From: Hetaerina americana
Taxonomy: Eukaryota > Arthropoda > Insecta > Odonata > Calopterygidae
Assembly (NCBI GenBank): GCA_022747635.1
Contig: JAKTNV010000020.1
Span: 2,269,501-2,333,500 of the forward strand
Length of the DNA stretch: 64,000 bases
Direction of reading: 5' to 3'
Positions 47,688 to 56,937 of the stretch are shown here, piece by piece. The notes under the pieces were generated by a model, which was given only the letters and a program-made list of their open reading frames with translations, was not told where the DNA came from and made no database searches. Position numbers and translations under genes: made by a program. How positions within the stretch are numbered: the first letter of the stretch is position 1; each line of letters begins with the position of its first letter.

Positions 47688-48302
47688 TTAGATAAAGTCC
47701 AGAGAAAATCCGCTACATTTGTTAAAAATTATTATGATAAGAGCACAAGTGTGACAGGTCTCTTAGGGGATTTAGGCTGGGAAACACTTGAAGGGCAAAG
47801 AGAACAAACGAGGCTTAGACTTTTAGAAAGGTTCAGAACAAACGAGTGTAACTATGACACTGAAGGAATTATAATGGCCCCACACTACTTAGGTAGATCA
47901 GACCACAAAGATAAAATAAGTGAGATAGATTAGAGTACAGATAGATACAAATCCTCATTCTTTCCCCGTACAATCAGAAATCGTAATAGTAAGAAACCGA
48001 AGTCACTTTAGAAATATTAAAAACATTGAATTTACAAGTCAAAACCAAATTAAGCATTGCAAAGATGTTAGGTATACTTTCAGGTGCATGTGTATGTTAG
48101 TTGGTAGTTTGAGTGTTTGCATGTGTGTGGGGTGTAAATGTTCTTGCATGAATGTATGGCATGATTTTTTGTGGATGTATGAATTTGTGGTTTTTGCATA
48201 CGGTGGTTTTTTTGTTTTCTAAATTAAGGGTGGTGTCCTAACACCTCCCGCCACACGCCCTTGCGGCGGCTTGCGCGGTATTAAGTAGATGTAGATGTAG
48301 AT
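47688..48302 (+). mobile_element. LINE-A copy 1, 3' end
   Basis: Coding trace KVQRKSATFVKNYYDKSTS, GLLGDLGWETLEGQREQ, LERFRTNECNYDTEGIIMA, YLGRSDHKDKISEID, a stop, then SSFFPRTIRNRNSKKPKSL and a terminator near 48010. The 3' UTR ends CCCGCCACACGCCCTTGCGG, CGGCTTGCGCGGTATTAAGTAG and (TAGATG)n at 48302. It is heavily 5'-truncated. Other LINE-A copies are at 51367 (diverged), 53771 (minus) and 60040. Confidence 0.85.
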
Positions 48303-48720
48303 TATTAGTACTCAATTTTCCCCTCCCCATTTAGTATAGCACGCGTCTCATTACTGTTCAGCAAAACTATGCGCAGTGGCATTTTGCACGGTGTTGTTAT
48401 GAAGAAATGTTTTAAAAGAAAGAATGTGATATCATTACATTGTTCACAGCGTGTAAATGCAAGTACACATGCCTCAAGAAACATTCCTCGTTGTCGTGGT
48501 AATGAAAATATAAACAGACCGAAGTTCTGGTTACACTCTTGCATATTTACACTAATATTTTAGGACAGGGTGATAAACTCATAATTAGATATAATAACTC
48601 TCCGTTGCTGAAAATAAAATGATGAACGGATTTATTAATTTTATGCGTTTCGGGAAATCGTTGAACGAATGCTAAATTATATAGATTAGAAAACACCCTA
48701 AAATAGTTTAAAAGATATAG

Positions 48721-48722
48721 AC

Positions 48723-48812
<90 letters not shown>
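48721..48812. repeat. (TA)n followed by (TG)n
   Basis: About 36 TA units then about 10 TG units. With the (TA)n at 49141-49250 it brackets the tRNA/LINE chimera at 48850-49140. Confidence 0.97.
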
Positions 48813-48814
<2 letters not shown>

Positions 48815-48849
48815 ACATATAACTATATACATATATATTTATTTATTAT

Positions 48850-49140
48850 TTATTAGGTAATCTACCGTTTAAGGTAGGTTTTTGGATGGATATAATTACT
48901 AATTAAATAATTTGTGACCCCTAGCAAAACACAACATCCTGCATTACATCAGGTCCCTCTTCAACTCTCAGTACTTTCTTCCTCCCTTCATCCCGTCCAA
49001 CATGCCTATCCTGTTCCTTCCCTTTCCTCCTTTGCCAAACATTCTCCCCTCAATTATATTCAGTATACAGTCTAAATCCAGCCCCCGGGTCCCTCCAACA
49101 GTCAGCTGTCTAGCGCTCTACCCACTGGACTACCGCGGCC
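48850..49140 (-). mobile_element. chimeric retroposon: tRNA-like head fused to LINE-D 3' tail
   Basis: Read on the minus strand, 49140-49081 is a tRNA-like head (GTAGTCCAGTGGGTAGAGCG, CAGCTGACTG, GGAGGGACCCGGGGG). From about 49062 the sequence becomes the LINE-D 3' end (ATTGAGGGGAGAAT, GGAAGGAACAGG, ATGTTGGACGGGATGAAGGG, AAAACCTACCTTAA), matching 10908-11110. A tRNA head plus a LINE-derived tail is the architecture of a SINE with its partner LINE's recognition end. The head resembles the fragment at 1-60. Confidence 0.7.
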
Positions 49141-49141
49141 A

Positions 49142-49224
<83 letters not shown>

Positions 49225-49250
49225 TATATATATATATATATATATACTCA
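49141..49250. repeat. (TA)n with a palindromic TGAG/CTCA interruption
   Basis: A long TA tract; 49221-49250 (TGAGTA...TACTCA) is a 30-bp perfect palindrome inside it. It yields a spurious Tyr-Ile frame. Confidence 0.95.
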
Positions 49251-49524
49251 TATATACAGAAACAGATATAAGGAAAAGGTATATACACACATAAAGGACG
49301 AACACAATAGAGGTGGGGAAGGCGGAATCGAACGGATCACAAGAGTAAAAATATTTCCTTGACCGGGACTCGAACCTCGGATCTTTCCACTTGCCGGGCG
49401 GATGCTCTTAACCACTTGAGCTATCGAGGAAACGTAATTTACCCTGAGATCCGTGGGTCTAATATGTCGCCAAGCGCCCCGATTCTTATTTTTACTCTTG
49501 TGATCCGTTCGATTCCGCCTTCCC
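49245..49524 (-). mobile_element. SINE-2 copy 1, tRNA-like domain enclosed by 38-bp inverted repeats
   Basis: The minus-strand element contains a tRNA-like domain (49430-49356) and a body ending near 49245 (AGGTGGGG, GTCCTTTATGTGTGT, CCTTATATCTGTTTCTG) shared with 56681-56852. Positions 49316-49353 and 49487-49524 are perfect 38-bp inverted repeats (GGGAAGGCGGAATCGAACGG...), so the tRNA-like part sits in the loop of a potential long hairpin. At 49525 it abuts a 3'-truncated LINE-B. Confidence 0.85.
49356..49430 (-). repeat. tRNA-like domain of SINE-2 (anticodon position reads GGC)
   Basis: Folding by eye from 49430: acceptor TCCTCGA with TCAAGGA pairs 6 of 7; D stem GCTC/GAGC pairs 4 of 4; anticodon stem TCCGC/GTGGA pairs 5 of 5 (one G-U) with loop CCGGCAA; T loop TTCGAGT is intact but its stem is mismatched (about 3 of 5). 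A box TAGCTCAAGTGGTTAAGAGC and B box GGTTCGAGTCCC are both near consensus. The poor T stem, position 33 being C, and the repeat context argue against a functional tRNA gene. Confidence 0.75.
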
Positions 49525-50045
49525 GACAAAAACTTCGCGAGTAACTTGCAATGAGGTGCTTTATCAAAAGCTTTTTTAAAATCTCGAAATATCGCATCAA
49601 CTGGAATATTACTTTCACCGGAATTTATTAAATCTTGAACAAAGAGTGCGAGTTGAGTTTCGCAGGATCTACCTTTACGGAACCCGTGTTGGTTATTAAT
49701 CAATAAATCTTGGCTATCGAGGTACATCATTATGGAACTAACAATGATGTGCTCAAGAATCTTACAGGAGATGGAGGTGAGCGATATTGGCCTATAATTA
49801 CTGGGGTCCTCCCGGTCTCCATTTTTAAATATTGGTGTCAAAGAAGCTATCTTCCAGCCGCTTGGCACGCTTTCTTCTGCTAATGATTTCTTAAATATTA
49901 TATTAAGATAAGGAGCAATTTCAGACGACAGTTTTTTATACACGCGAGCCGGTATCTCATCAGGTCCCGGAGATTTGTTTGGGTCAATGTTTTTAAGGAG
50001 TAACTCTATTCCGCGGGTGGAAAAGTCGATTGCATGCATTGGCTA
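49525..50045 (-). pseudogene. LINE-B 5' RT fragment, minus strand
   Basis: An open frame from 50039 reads the RT N-terminal region: NKSPGPDEIPARVYKKL, SLTPIFKNGDREDPSNYRPI, SLTSISCKILEHIIVSS, NNQHGFRKGRSCETQLALFV, DFKKAFDKAPHCKLLAKFL, then stops matching at the SINE-2 border. The overlap with LINE-B copy 1 (9330-9510) is nearly identical. It supplies RT motifs 0 to 2 missing from copy 1. It is truncated on both sides and head-to-head with LINE-C at about 50.06 kb. Confidence 0.88.
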
Positions 50046-50067
50046 TAGAATAAGGTTAAGTGTTAGA

Positions 50068-51366
50068 ATTAATGGTCGCGGGTATAAACAAGGGCGCAAT
50101 AAATTGGGTGGAATATTTCCTTTCAGAGCGGGAAAAGATGGGTAATGGTGTTAAATGGTGTTGTAACTGGGGATTGACAGTAAATTATAATAAATGATAG
50201 GTAGTAAATTTCTTTAAAAAATCAACGGGATTTGCTTACGAATCAGCTGGAGTTGACCTAGCAGTAGTTGATACGGTAAACTACCTCGGTGTTTCATTCA
50301 CAAAAGACTTAACTTGGGGGACTCACATACGTAAAGTCTGCTGTCAAGTATATAAAAAATTGGGATTCATTAGACGCATTGTCGGCAAAAGTGACTCGAA
50401 GGTCAAGGAACGTTGTTACCACGCTCTTGTAAGGCCTCATTTAGAATACGCATGCAGCGCGTGGGATCTGAGTGAAAAACGTCTAATGCGGGAAATTGAG
50501 AAGGTTCAACGCCGGGCAGCCCATTTTGTAAAAAAATCCTACGATAAAACGCAAAGCGTCACCGAAATGCTCATGGATTTGGGGTGGGAATCATTAGAAG
50601 ATAGACAATCCAATGCAAGATTGAAATTTACTCGTAAATACATTCAGATCCGCATGTTTCAGCACCGAGGTCTCGCAAATTATTCGTATTCTTGCATACA
50701 TTGGTCGCTTCGGTCATGCATATAAAATTCGGGAAATAGATGCCAGAACTAGCCGACTCAAGGACTCCTTCTTCCCACGGACAATACGGGATAGCAACTG
50801 CAGGGTTATAGATAGCAAAAATTCCACTTGCCACCCTCAGCGTCTAAAAAATAATTAGTTCTACTTAAATGCATGGTCTTCCACTAACCTTGTGTGTTTT
50901 GTTGTAATAACCCACTCTTTCCGAATGACCTCATTCGTGTTCTGATCATATGTTTTTAAGTCTCCCTTTCTATCCCTCGTCCCTCTCCGCGGGGGGAAAT
51001 TCCTGCTACCTGCAACGTTGGGTCGCATTCCCTGACTTTTACAGTCTCCTCGGGGGGTAGAGTGTTTTGCGGTGCATGTTCATGTGGTTTTGGTGTTTCA
51101 CAAACTTGCTCGTTTTGTCCTGGCTTACGTGCTGTTGGAAGGCTTTCTTGTTGCATCCTGGGGTGCAGTTGTTTGTTGATTAATGGGATATGTGATTGCA
51201 TGAGTGTTGGATGATAAGATTTTCGTATGAGTGTGTACGCTGCTGTGGGTGTAATTTTCCATGTTGTTGTTTTGCATGTGGTATTGTTCCTTTTTCCGGT
51301 TGGTTACCATAACCCCCCGCCACACGCCCTTGTGGCTGCTTGCGGGTTTTATGCAGATGTAGATGA
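50068..51366 (+). mobile_element. LINE-C copy 1, internally deleted RT C-terminus with 3' UTR
   Basis: Starts in the RT (ATGGTCGCGGGTATAAAC at 50068, matching the minus-strand LINE-C near 57930), then about 270 bp present in the other copy are missing, then NWGLTVNYNK, TGA (50195-50197), and AGVDLAVVDTVNYLGVSFT, GFIRRIVGKSDSKVKERC, RPHLEYACSAWDLSE, QRRAAHFVKKSYDKTQS (open frame 50360-50725). The 3' UTR ends CCCCCCGCCACACGCCC, TTGTGGCTGCTTGCGG, ATGCAGATGTAGATGA at about 51366, the group's 3' signature. The catalytic motif lies in the deleted part. Confidence 0.85.
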
Positions 51367-51866
51367 AGTCCAGATGTAATCCGCCAATTCCGTTGAAAAT
51401 TGTTTAGATGAGTTAGGCCTGGAGCCGCTTCAGATGCGAAGGGAGATCAATAGAGACTAAGACTTTTAGAAAGGTTTAGAACAAACGAGTTTCACAATAA
51501 ACCCGAAGGGATTATTTTGGCCCCATAAAAAATTCAGGGAGATCAGACCACAAAGACAACTTAAGAGAGATTAACTCCAGTACAGATATAAACAAATATT
51601 GGTTCTTTATACGGACATTCGGGAATCATAATAGTACATGTAAGATATCGAAATCACTATAAAAAGATTAAATGCTGACATAGACAGAAATAAGATATAT
51701 TCGCAAACGTATGTGTATGTTGGTTGATAGTGCATGTATTAACATGTGTGTAAGTTATAAAGGTTTTTTTCTGAACAAATATGAGTGAGTTGGTGCAGAT
51801 TGGCATGAATGTGGTTTTATTATCTTTTACGGGTGGTTACCTAACACCCCCCGGCTATACGACAAA
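51367..51866 (+). mobile_element. LINE-A-like relic, diverged
   Basis: Traces of the LINE-A 3' coding end (RLLERFRTNEF-like codons near 51461-51490, GGAGATCAGACCACAAAGAC at about 51538) and a T/G-rich UTR (TGTGTATGTTGGTTGATAG) ending CCTAACACCCCCCGGCTATACG at about 51860. More indels than the other LINE-A copies. It is followed without spacer by LINE-B copy 2. Confidence 0.7.
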
Positions 51867-52996
51867 TTTTTAAAAATCGTATTCAAACAGTCGTCCTGGA
51901 CGGTGTATCATCCGATACTGTTAAGGTCACGTCGGGTGTACCACAGGGAAGTGTCATAGCCCCGTCTTGGTTCTTATTTACATAAATGACCTCAGCGCCG
52001 TGGTTAATAGCAGGCTCCGTCTTTTTGCTGACAATGCGGTGATTTATGGGGACATTCGAAGTCGCGATGACAGAGTCACGTTAGCTAACGACCTAAATGC
52101 AATCCAGACTTGGTGCGATACATGGCAATTGGAATTAAATTTAAAAAAATGCCTAGTAATACATTTTTGGGAAAGGAGTAACACCCCCCCATTTAGTTAC
52201 AAAGTGAAGCAAAAAGAAATTCGAGGGTAGATTCCTTTAAATGCTTGGGTGTAACAATTACTCACGATCTGTCCTGGGGAAAGCACATGCGGGAAATATG
52301 CGGTCGTGCTAATAAAAAATTGGGATTTGTAAAAAGAGTGCTGGGCAAAAGTGACGAAAAAGTGAAGGAACGATGTTTTCTTGCCCAAGTCAGGCACCAC
52401 CTAGTATATGCTGCTAGTACATGGGATCCTCAAGAGATAAATTAAATTTCGGAATTGGAACGAGTTCAGAGGAGGGGGGCTAGATTTGTCAAAAATTGTT
52501 ATGACCAACGCAGTAGCGTAATTACTTTGCTAGAAAATTTAGGCTGGGATTCCCTTACACAGCGGCGTTTACAATATAGATTAAATTATTAAAAACATTT
52601 AAAGATGGGTCCTTTTCCGATTACATCAAGAACATAATACGAACCCCAACGTATTACGGGCGGAGGGATCACGAATATAAGATTAAAGAGATTGACTGCA
52701 AGACTGACAGGTTTAAATGGTCATTTTTTCCAAGAACAGTAAGAGACCAGAATGCTTGTAATCGAAATCCCCCAGGAGCCGGCTCGACATGATAAGTATT
52801 AACCTACAAGGTAGCAAATGCGCGTGGTTATACGATGATATTTATTTATTATTTTTTGCAGGTTCCCCTTACCTTTCCCCATCCATTTGAAAAACCCTAA
52901 CCCCATCATCCCTTACCCTTTCCTCCTGGTGCTGCACCCCCTGCCACACACATTTTTGGTGGCTTGCGGGGTATTGATGTAGATTTAGATGTATAA
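51867..52996 (+). mobile_element. LINE-B copy 2, 5'-truncated
   Basis: Begins at the RT region equivalent to about 9552 of copy 1 (CGTCCTGGACGGTGTATCAT), includes TSGVPQGSVIA, INDLSAVVNSRLRLFADN (second catalytic Asp changed to Asn; the open frame starts at 51967), NLKKCLVIHFWERSN, and after a frameshift near 52225 GVTITHDLSWGKHMREICG and KSDEKVKERCFLAQVRHHL. The 3' UTR ends in the same hairpin and GATGTAGATTTAGATG tail at about 52996. Very similar to copy 1 but with independent lesions. Confidence 0.87.
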
Positions 52997-53770
52997 TGCT
53001 TTAATCAAAATTTCGCCTTATTATCCCAGATTGATGTGGCATTTTCTAAATGAGGCATAACTACAGCTAATTTACAGAGTTGCAAGATAATGCAATCAAA
53101 ATTATTTTGAAAGATACAAAAATGAAACTTGAATAATATAATTTCTCCCCGATGAATTAAAAAAAGGACAAATGGATTGAAAGTACCTAATGTTCAAAGA
53201 CCACGAAACACACATTTCATAAATTTAATATCATAACGCACTTTAAAAATACTTCCTTAATCTGAGAATCACAAATTCCCTTTCACATAACATTCGCATG
53301 CGGTTAGCATAAAATTCGCGAGTCTCGATGTTGCGCGGAGATCGAAAGCCTAGAGACAATAAAGGCGAGTGTGGGAGGCAAAGAGATAAGCCAAGAGTGG
53401 AAGGGAGGGGTGCGGAGGGTGGGCTTGTTGAGGAAAGGGGGGGTAAGAGTCAGAGTTGGAGGGAAAATAAGACATCCCGGAGGCAACGCGAAAATGAGAT
53501 GGCTGGCGCACACGGGTCGATGCTGGGGCGATTTGGCAACAACGCCACACAGCCAACACGGAGAATTAGGGGAGGGGCCCAACGGATAGGGGAATAAGTC
53601 AACTCGGGGGGGGGGAAGGAGAATAATGAGAGGGGGGACAGGGGGGAAAGGTCAAGATTTCTTCGTGACGATTGCAGAGTCATAAGGGAGATTCAAATGA
53701 TGGCGTACCGGGGGCGTTGCAGGCAGCTATTTACTGATTCCGTCGCCCGAAACGGATAGGGGTTATGTAT
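52997..53770. other. no gene recognised; purine-rich block
   Basis: AT-rich to 53.3 kb, then G/A-rich with a G10 run near 53606. Open frames on both strands at 53.3-53.7 kb are low-complexity chance frames. Confidence 0.5.
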
Positions 53771-54322
53771 TCTACATCTACCTAATACCCCGCAAGCCGC
53801 CGCAAGGGCGTTTGGCGGGGGGCGTTAGGACACCACCCGTAATTTAGAAAAGAAAAAAAACCGCGTGCAAGAACCACAAATTCATTCATCCACCAAAAAA
53901 CATGCCATACATTGATGCAAGAACATTTACACCCCACACACATGCAAACACTCAAACTACCAACTAACATACAAATGCACCTGAAAGTATACCTAGCTTC
54001 TTTGTAATGATTAATTTTGTTCCGACTGGTAAATTCAATGTTTTTAATATTTCTAAAGGGACTTCGGTTTCTTACTATTATGATTTCTGATTGTTCGGGG
54101 AAAGAATGAGTATTTGTACCTATCTGTCCTGAAATCTATCTCCCTTATTTTATCTTTGTGGTCTGATCTACCTGAGTAGAGTGGGGCCATTAGAATTCCT
54201 TCGATGTCAAAGTTAAACTCGTTTGTTCTGAACCTTTCTAAAAGTCTAAGCATCGCTTGTTCTCTCCGCACTTCAAGTGGTTCCCAGCCTAAATCCCCTA
54301 AGATACCTATCACACTAATGTT
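53771..54322 (-). mobile_element. LINE-A copy 2, minus strand
   Basis: On the minus strand: LGDLGWEPLEVRREQAMLRL, LERFRTNEFNFDIEGILMA, YSGRSDHKDKIREIDFRTD, RYKYSFFPRTIRNHNSKKPK (open frame 54313-54053), then a UTR and CCCCCCGCCAAACGCCC, CGGCGGCTTGCGGGG, TAGGTAGATGTAGAA at 53771. Its short coding trace is the best preserved of the LINE-A copies but still only the RT C-terminus. Confidence 0.85.
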
Positions 54323-55945
54323 AATGGCGAATGATGAAGAGAAGGAAAGCTAAAAAGAAGGAAATGAAGAAACTCTGGGAGAGGCCAAAAAGTTGAGAAG
54401 AGAACTCGATGCCAAGGGTGGCAGTTGTTTCGGAACGGCTAGAACATAAATATCCATCTCCGGCCAGTTCGTTTGGAATCAAAACAGCGAGGCTTTTGAA
54501 TATCGACGTAGAATGTGATCTTGGCGAAGAGGGCCAGCGAGGGAGAGGGCAGCGAGGCAAGCGGGGACACCAAGGACAAAGGGTCCAAAGGTCAGGGAAG
54601 AATCCACTTCTTCCGACCACGACCGCCGACTGACTGTACAGACACACGGCTGAGAACACACTCGAGGTAGATGGTATTTATTACCAAAGAAATTCGAAAT
54701 GAATTCAATTACTAAAAATCCATGAGCACCAATGAAAGCCTTTGACCTGCTTGAGCACCAAAAGCGCAGAGGTGAGTTTTCGGGAGCCCATCCCGACCGA
54801 CAGCCCCCAGAAGCGATCCCCGGCCTCCCCTTTTCACCCTCCACACGCCCCCACCCAATTCCTCACCGGACCGACAGAGAGAGGGTGAGAAGGGTTGAGG
54901 GTGGAGGAGGGTGGCGCGCGCGAGAGAGAATTACTTGTATAAGCCATTTTTCCTCGCCCGCGTAAATTTAAGATAACAGCAGCAGCGCTATGCCAAGGTC
55001 GGAGGAGTAGGGAGGAGTTAATAATGCAGACGCTAACGAACAGATGGCGAGGCAAAAGGAGGGTTCTGAGCGCCGCGCCGCGGAGCACGGCGGAAACTCT
55101 GCCTCTCTGTGACGCCAATTTGTCAGTGTGAGGGTGTGGAATTAAGGTTTGCGTAAAAAAATATGCTGCTATGTATAGTGCATGTATATGTAAAAGGCTG
55201 AGGGGAAGAGCCGGACTAATTAGGGGGAAATTTCGGGGGAGCGGTGTTTGGGAGGGGGAAAGCGGCCTCCCCCTTGGAGGGAGAAAAGGGAAGGGAGGGC
55301 AGGCGTGGGTGGGAAGGGGAAGGGAGGGGAAGCGGGGTGAGGGTGATACTGGGCTGGGAAACAGAATAACCGAGCGGTTGCCGCCCCACTGGTCCAGGGG
55401 CAGCGCCGGGGAAGGAAGGGGGAAGTTGTGCGGGCGGGATGGTGCTCCGTTTGTCCCTCTAAAGGGCGAAAGGGGTGGGATTAGAAGGGATTAAAGCGGA
55501 AACGCAGAGGACTTGGCTGGAGATGGCGGTTATTTGACGAACAAAATAGATGATGAGAGAAAGGGAAAAAGCTCGAGCACCTCCGTTATATTTCCTGTGA
55601 TGTGCACGGCGGAAGCAGTCACTTGACCCACCAAGGAAGGAGGAAGTGACATTGGCGGAAGAGAGATATAAGGAGGAAGGAATGGGTGTAAAGTTAGAAT
55701 GGAAAATGAGAAAAATGAAGTGGGATGAATGAAAGGACAAAGACATGAGATGATTAATGTTTACTAAACCTTTCTAAGAGACTTAAGCTCATCGCCAGGC
55801 GCGCCCAGCACCGCTCTGACGGGCTGCGATTGGAGGGGGGTATGTTGGCAAGCGACGCTGAAAAAGGCAGTAGGCTCTGAGCTGTGGTGTAGTGAGGAGC
55901 TCTGTTAACGCGAACCTCCACGCTCGACCCACGTCATGGAACGCG
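54323..55945. other. no gene recognised
   Basis: GC-rich, with frames on both strands of low complexity (Gly/Arg-rich at 55.2-55.5 kb). The last roughly 190 bases before 55946 may be mariner-4 5' UTR, but I could not find the expected left TIR. Confidence 0.5.
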
Positions 55946-56657
55946 ATGCCGAAGTTTTTGGAGCAGCGTTATTCCATCAAATTTGCGGTAAAGCTTGGGA
56001 AATCGTCTACCGAAACTGTCGGTATGATTAACCAGGCTTACGGGGAGACAGCCATGTCCAGAAACATGATCTTTTGGTGGCACAAGATGTTCGTGGAGGG
56101 CAGAGAAGAGGTCGACGACGAACCGCGGCCTGGACGCCCATCAACGACACTCACCGACGAAAATGTGCGAAAAGTTCGCGATGTACTGAACTCTGATCGT
56201 CGTCTTAGTGTTCGGATGATAGCAGAGCAGTGTAATGTGCCAAAAACAATAGTGCACGAGATTAATAGGCACCAAAAACATCTGGCGGCTGCATCACGAC
56301 AATGCGCCGTCTCACACCGCGCTTGTCGTGTCGGACTTCTTGGCCAAGCACGGCGTGGCAACGCTGCCGCACCCGCCCTACAGCCCGGACTTGGCACCAC
56401 CGGACTTCTTTCTGTTCCCGAAGATAAAGAGGAGTTTGAAAGGAACGCAATACGGGACTTTGGACGCCGTCAAAGAGGCCGTGACGAGAGGTTCCCGATG
56501 ATGCCTTCGCGGGAGCGTTCCAGGAATGGGAACGCCGCTGGAACAAGTGTATCGACTCACAAGGGTCCTATTTTGAGGAATATTAGCTTAAGATATGTAA
56601 AAGTGTAATAATTTTTTTTTCCTGAGCTCAGTACACTTATTTTCCGGACGAACCCTG
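55946..56657 (+). mobile_element. mariner-4, internally deleted, left end missing
   Basis: From ATG 55946 the frame reads EQRYSIKFAVKLGKSSTETV, AMSRNMIFWWHKMFVEGREE, RPGRPSTTLTDENVRKVRDV, RLSVRMIAEQCNVPKTIVHE, a mariner DNA-binding domain, then a deletion near 56265. The sequence resumes in another frame with LHHDNAPSHTALVV (second catalytic Asp) and PYSPDLAPPDFFLFPKIK (third Asp 34 residues on), ending RRWNKCIDSQGSYFEEY near 56585. The first catalytic Asp is lost. The right TIR, read inward, is CAGGGTTCGTCCGGAAAATA from 56657, followed by TA. This is a different lineage from mariner-1 to -3. Confidence 0.85.
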
Positions 56658-56680
56658 TATATATACATACGGCGAACAAA

Positions 56681-56852
56681 TACTCATTTATATAGAAACA
56701 GATATAAGGAAAAGGGATCGGAACACACACAAAGGACGAACACAGGAGAGGTGGGGAAGGAGGAATCCAGCAGATAACGAATGTAAAAATATTTCCTAGA
56801 CCGGGATTTGAACTGCGGATCTTTCCACTTGCCGGGCGGGGGCTATTAACAG
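56681..56852 (-). mobile_element. SINE-2 copy 2, 5'-truncated, joined to LINE-C
   Basis: The minus strand from 56852 reads CCCCGCCCGGCAAGTGG (anticodon arm), GATCCGCAGTTCAAATCCCGG (B box), then the SINE-2 body (TATTTTTACATTCGTTATC, AGGTGGGG-type sequence, CCTTATATCTGTTTCT) to 56681, with about 80-85% similarity to copy 1 by eye. The A-box half is missing. The junction falls inside the LINE-C 3' UTR (TCATTCGTGTTCTG), so either this SINE was added by template switching or a deletion joined them. Confidence 0.8.
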
Positions 56853-56937
56853 AACACGAATGAGGTCATTCGGAAAGAATGATGATTCTATGGGTTATGT
56901 TAACAAAACATACGAGGTAAGTGAAAAAGCATGCATT

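Noticed and set aside
49356..49430. Functional tRNA-Ala(GGC) gene
   Set aside because: Acceptor, D and anticodon stems fold well, but the T stem is mismatched, position 33 is not U, and the sequence belongs to a repeated SINE with a shared body.
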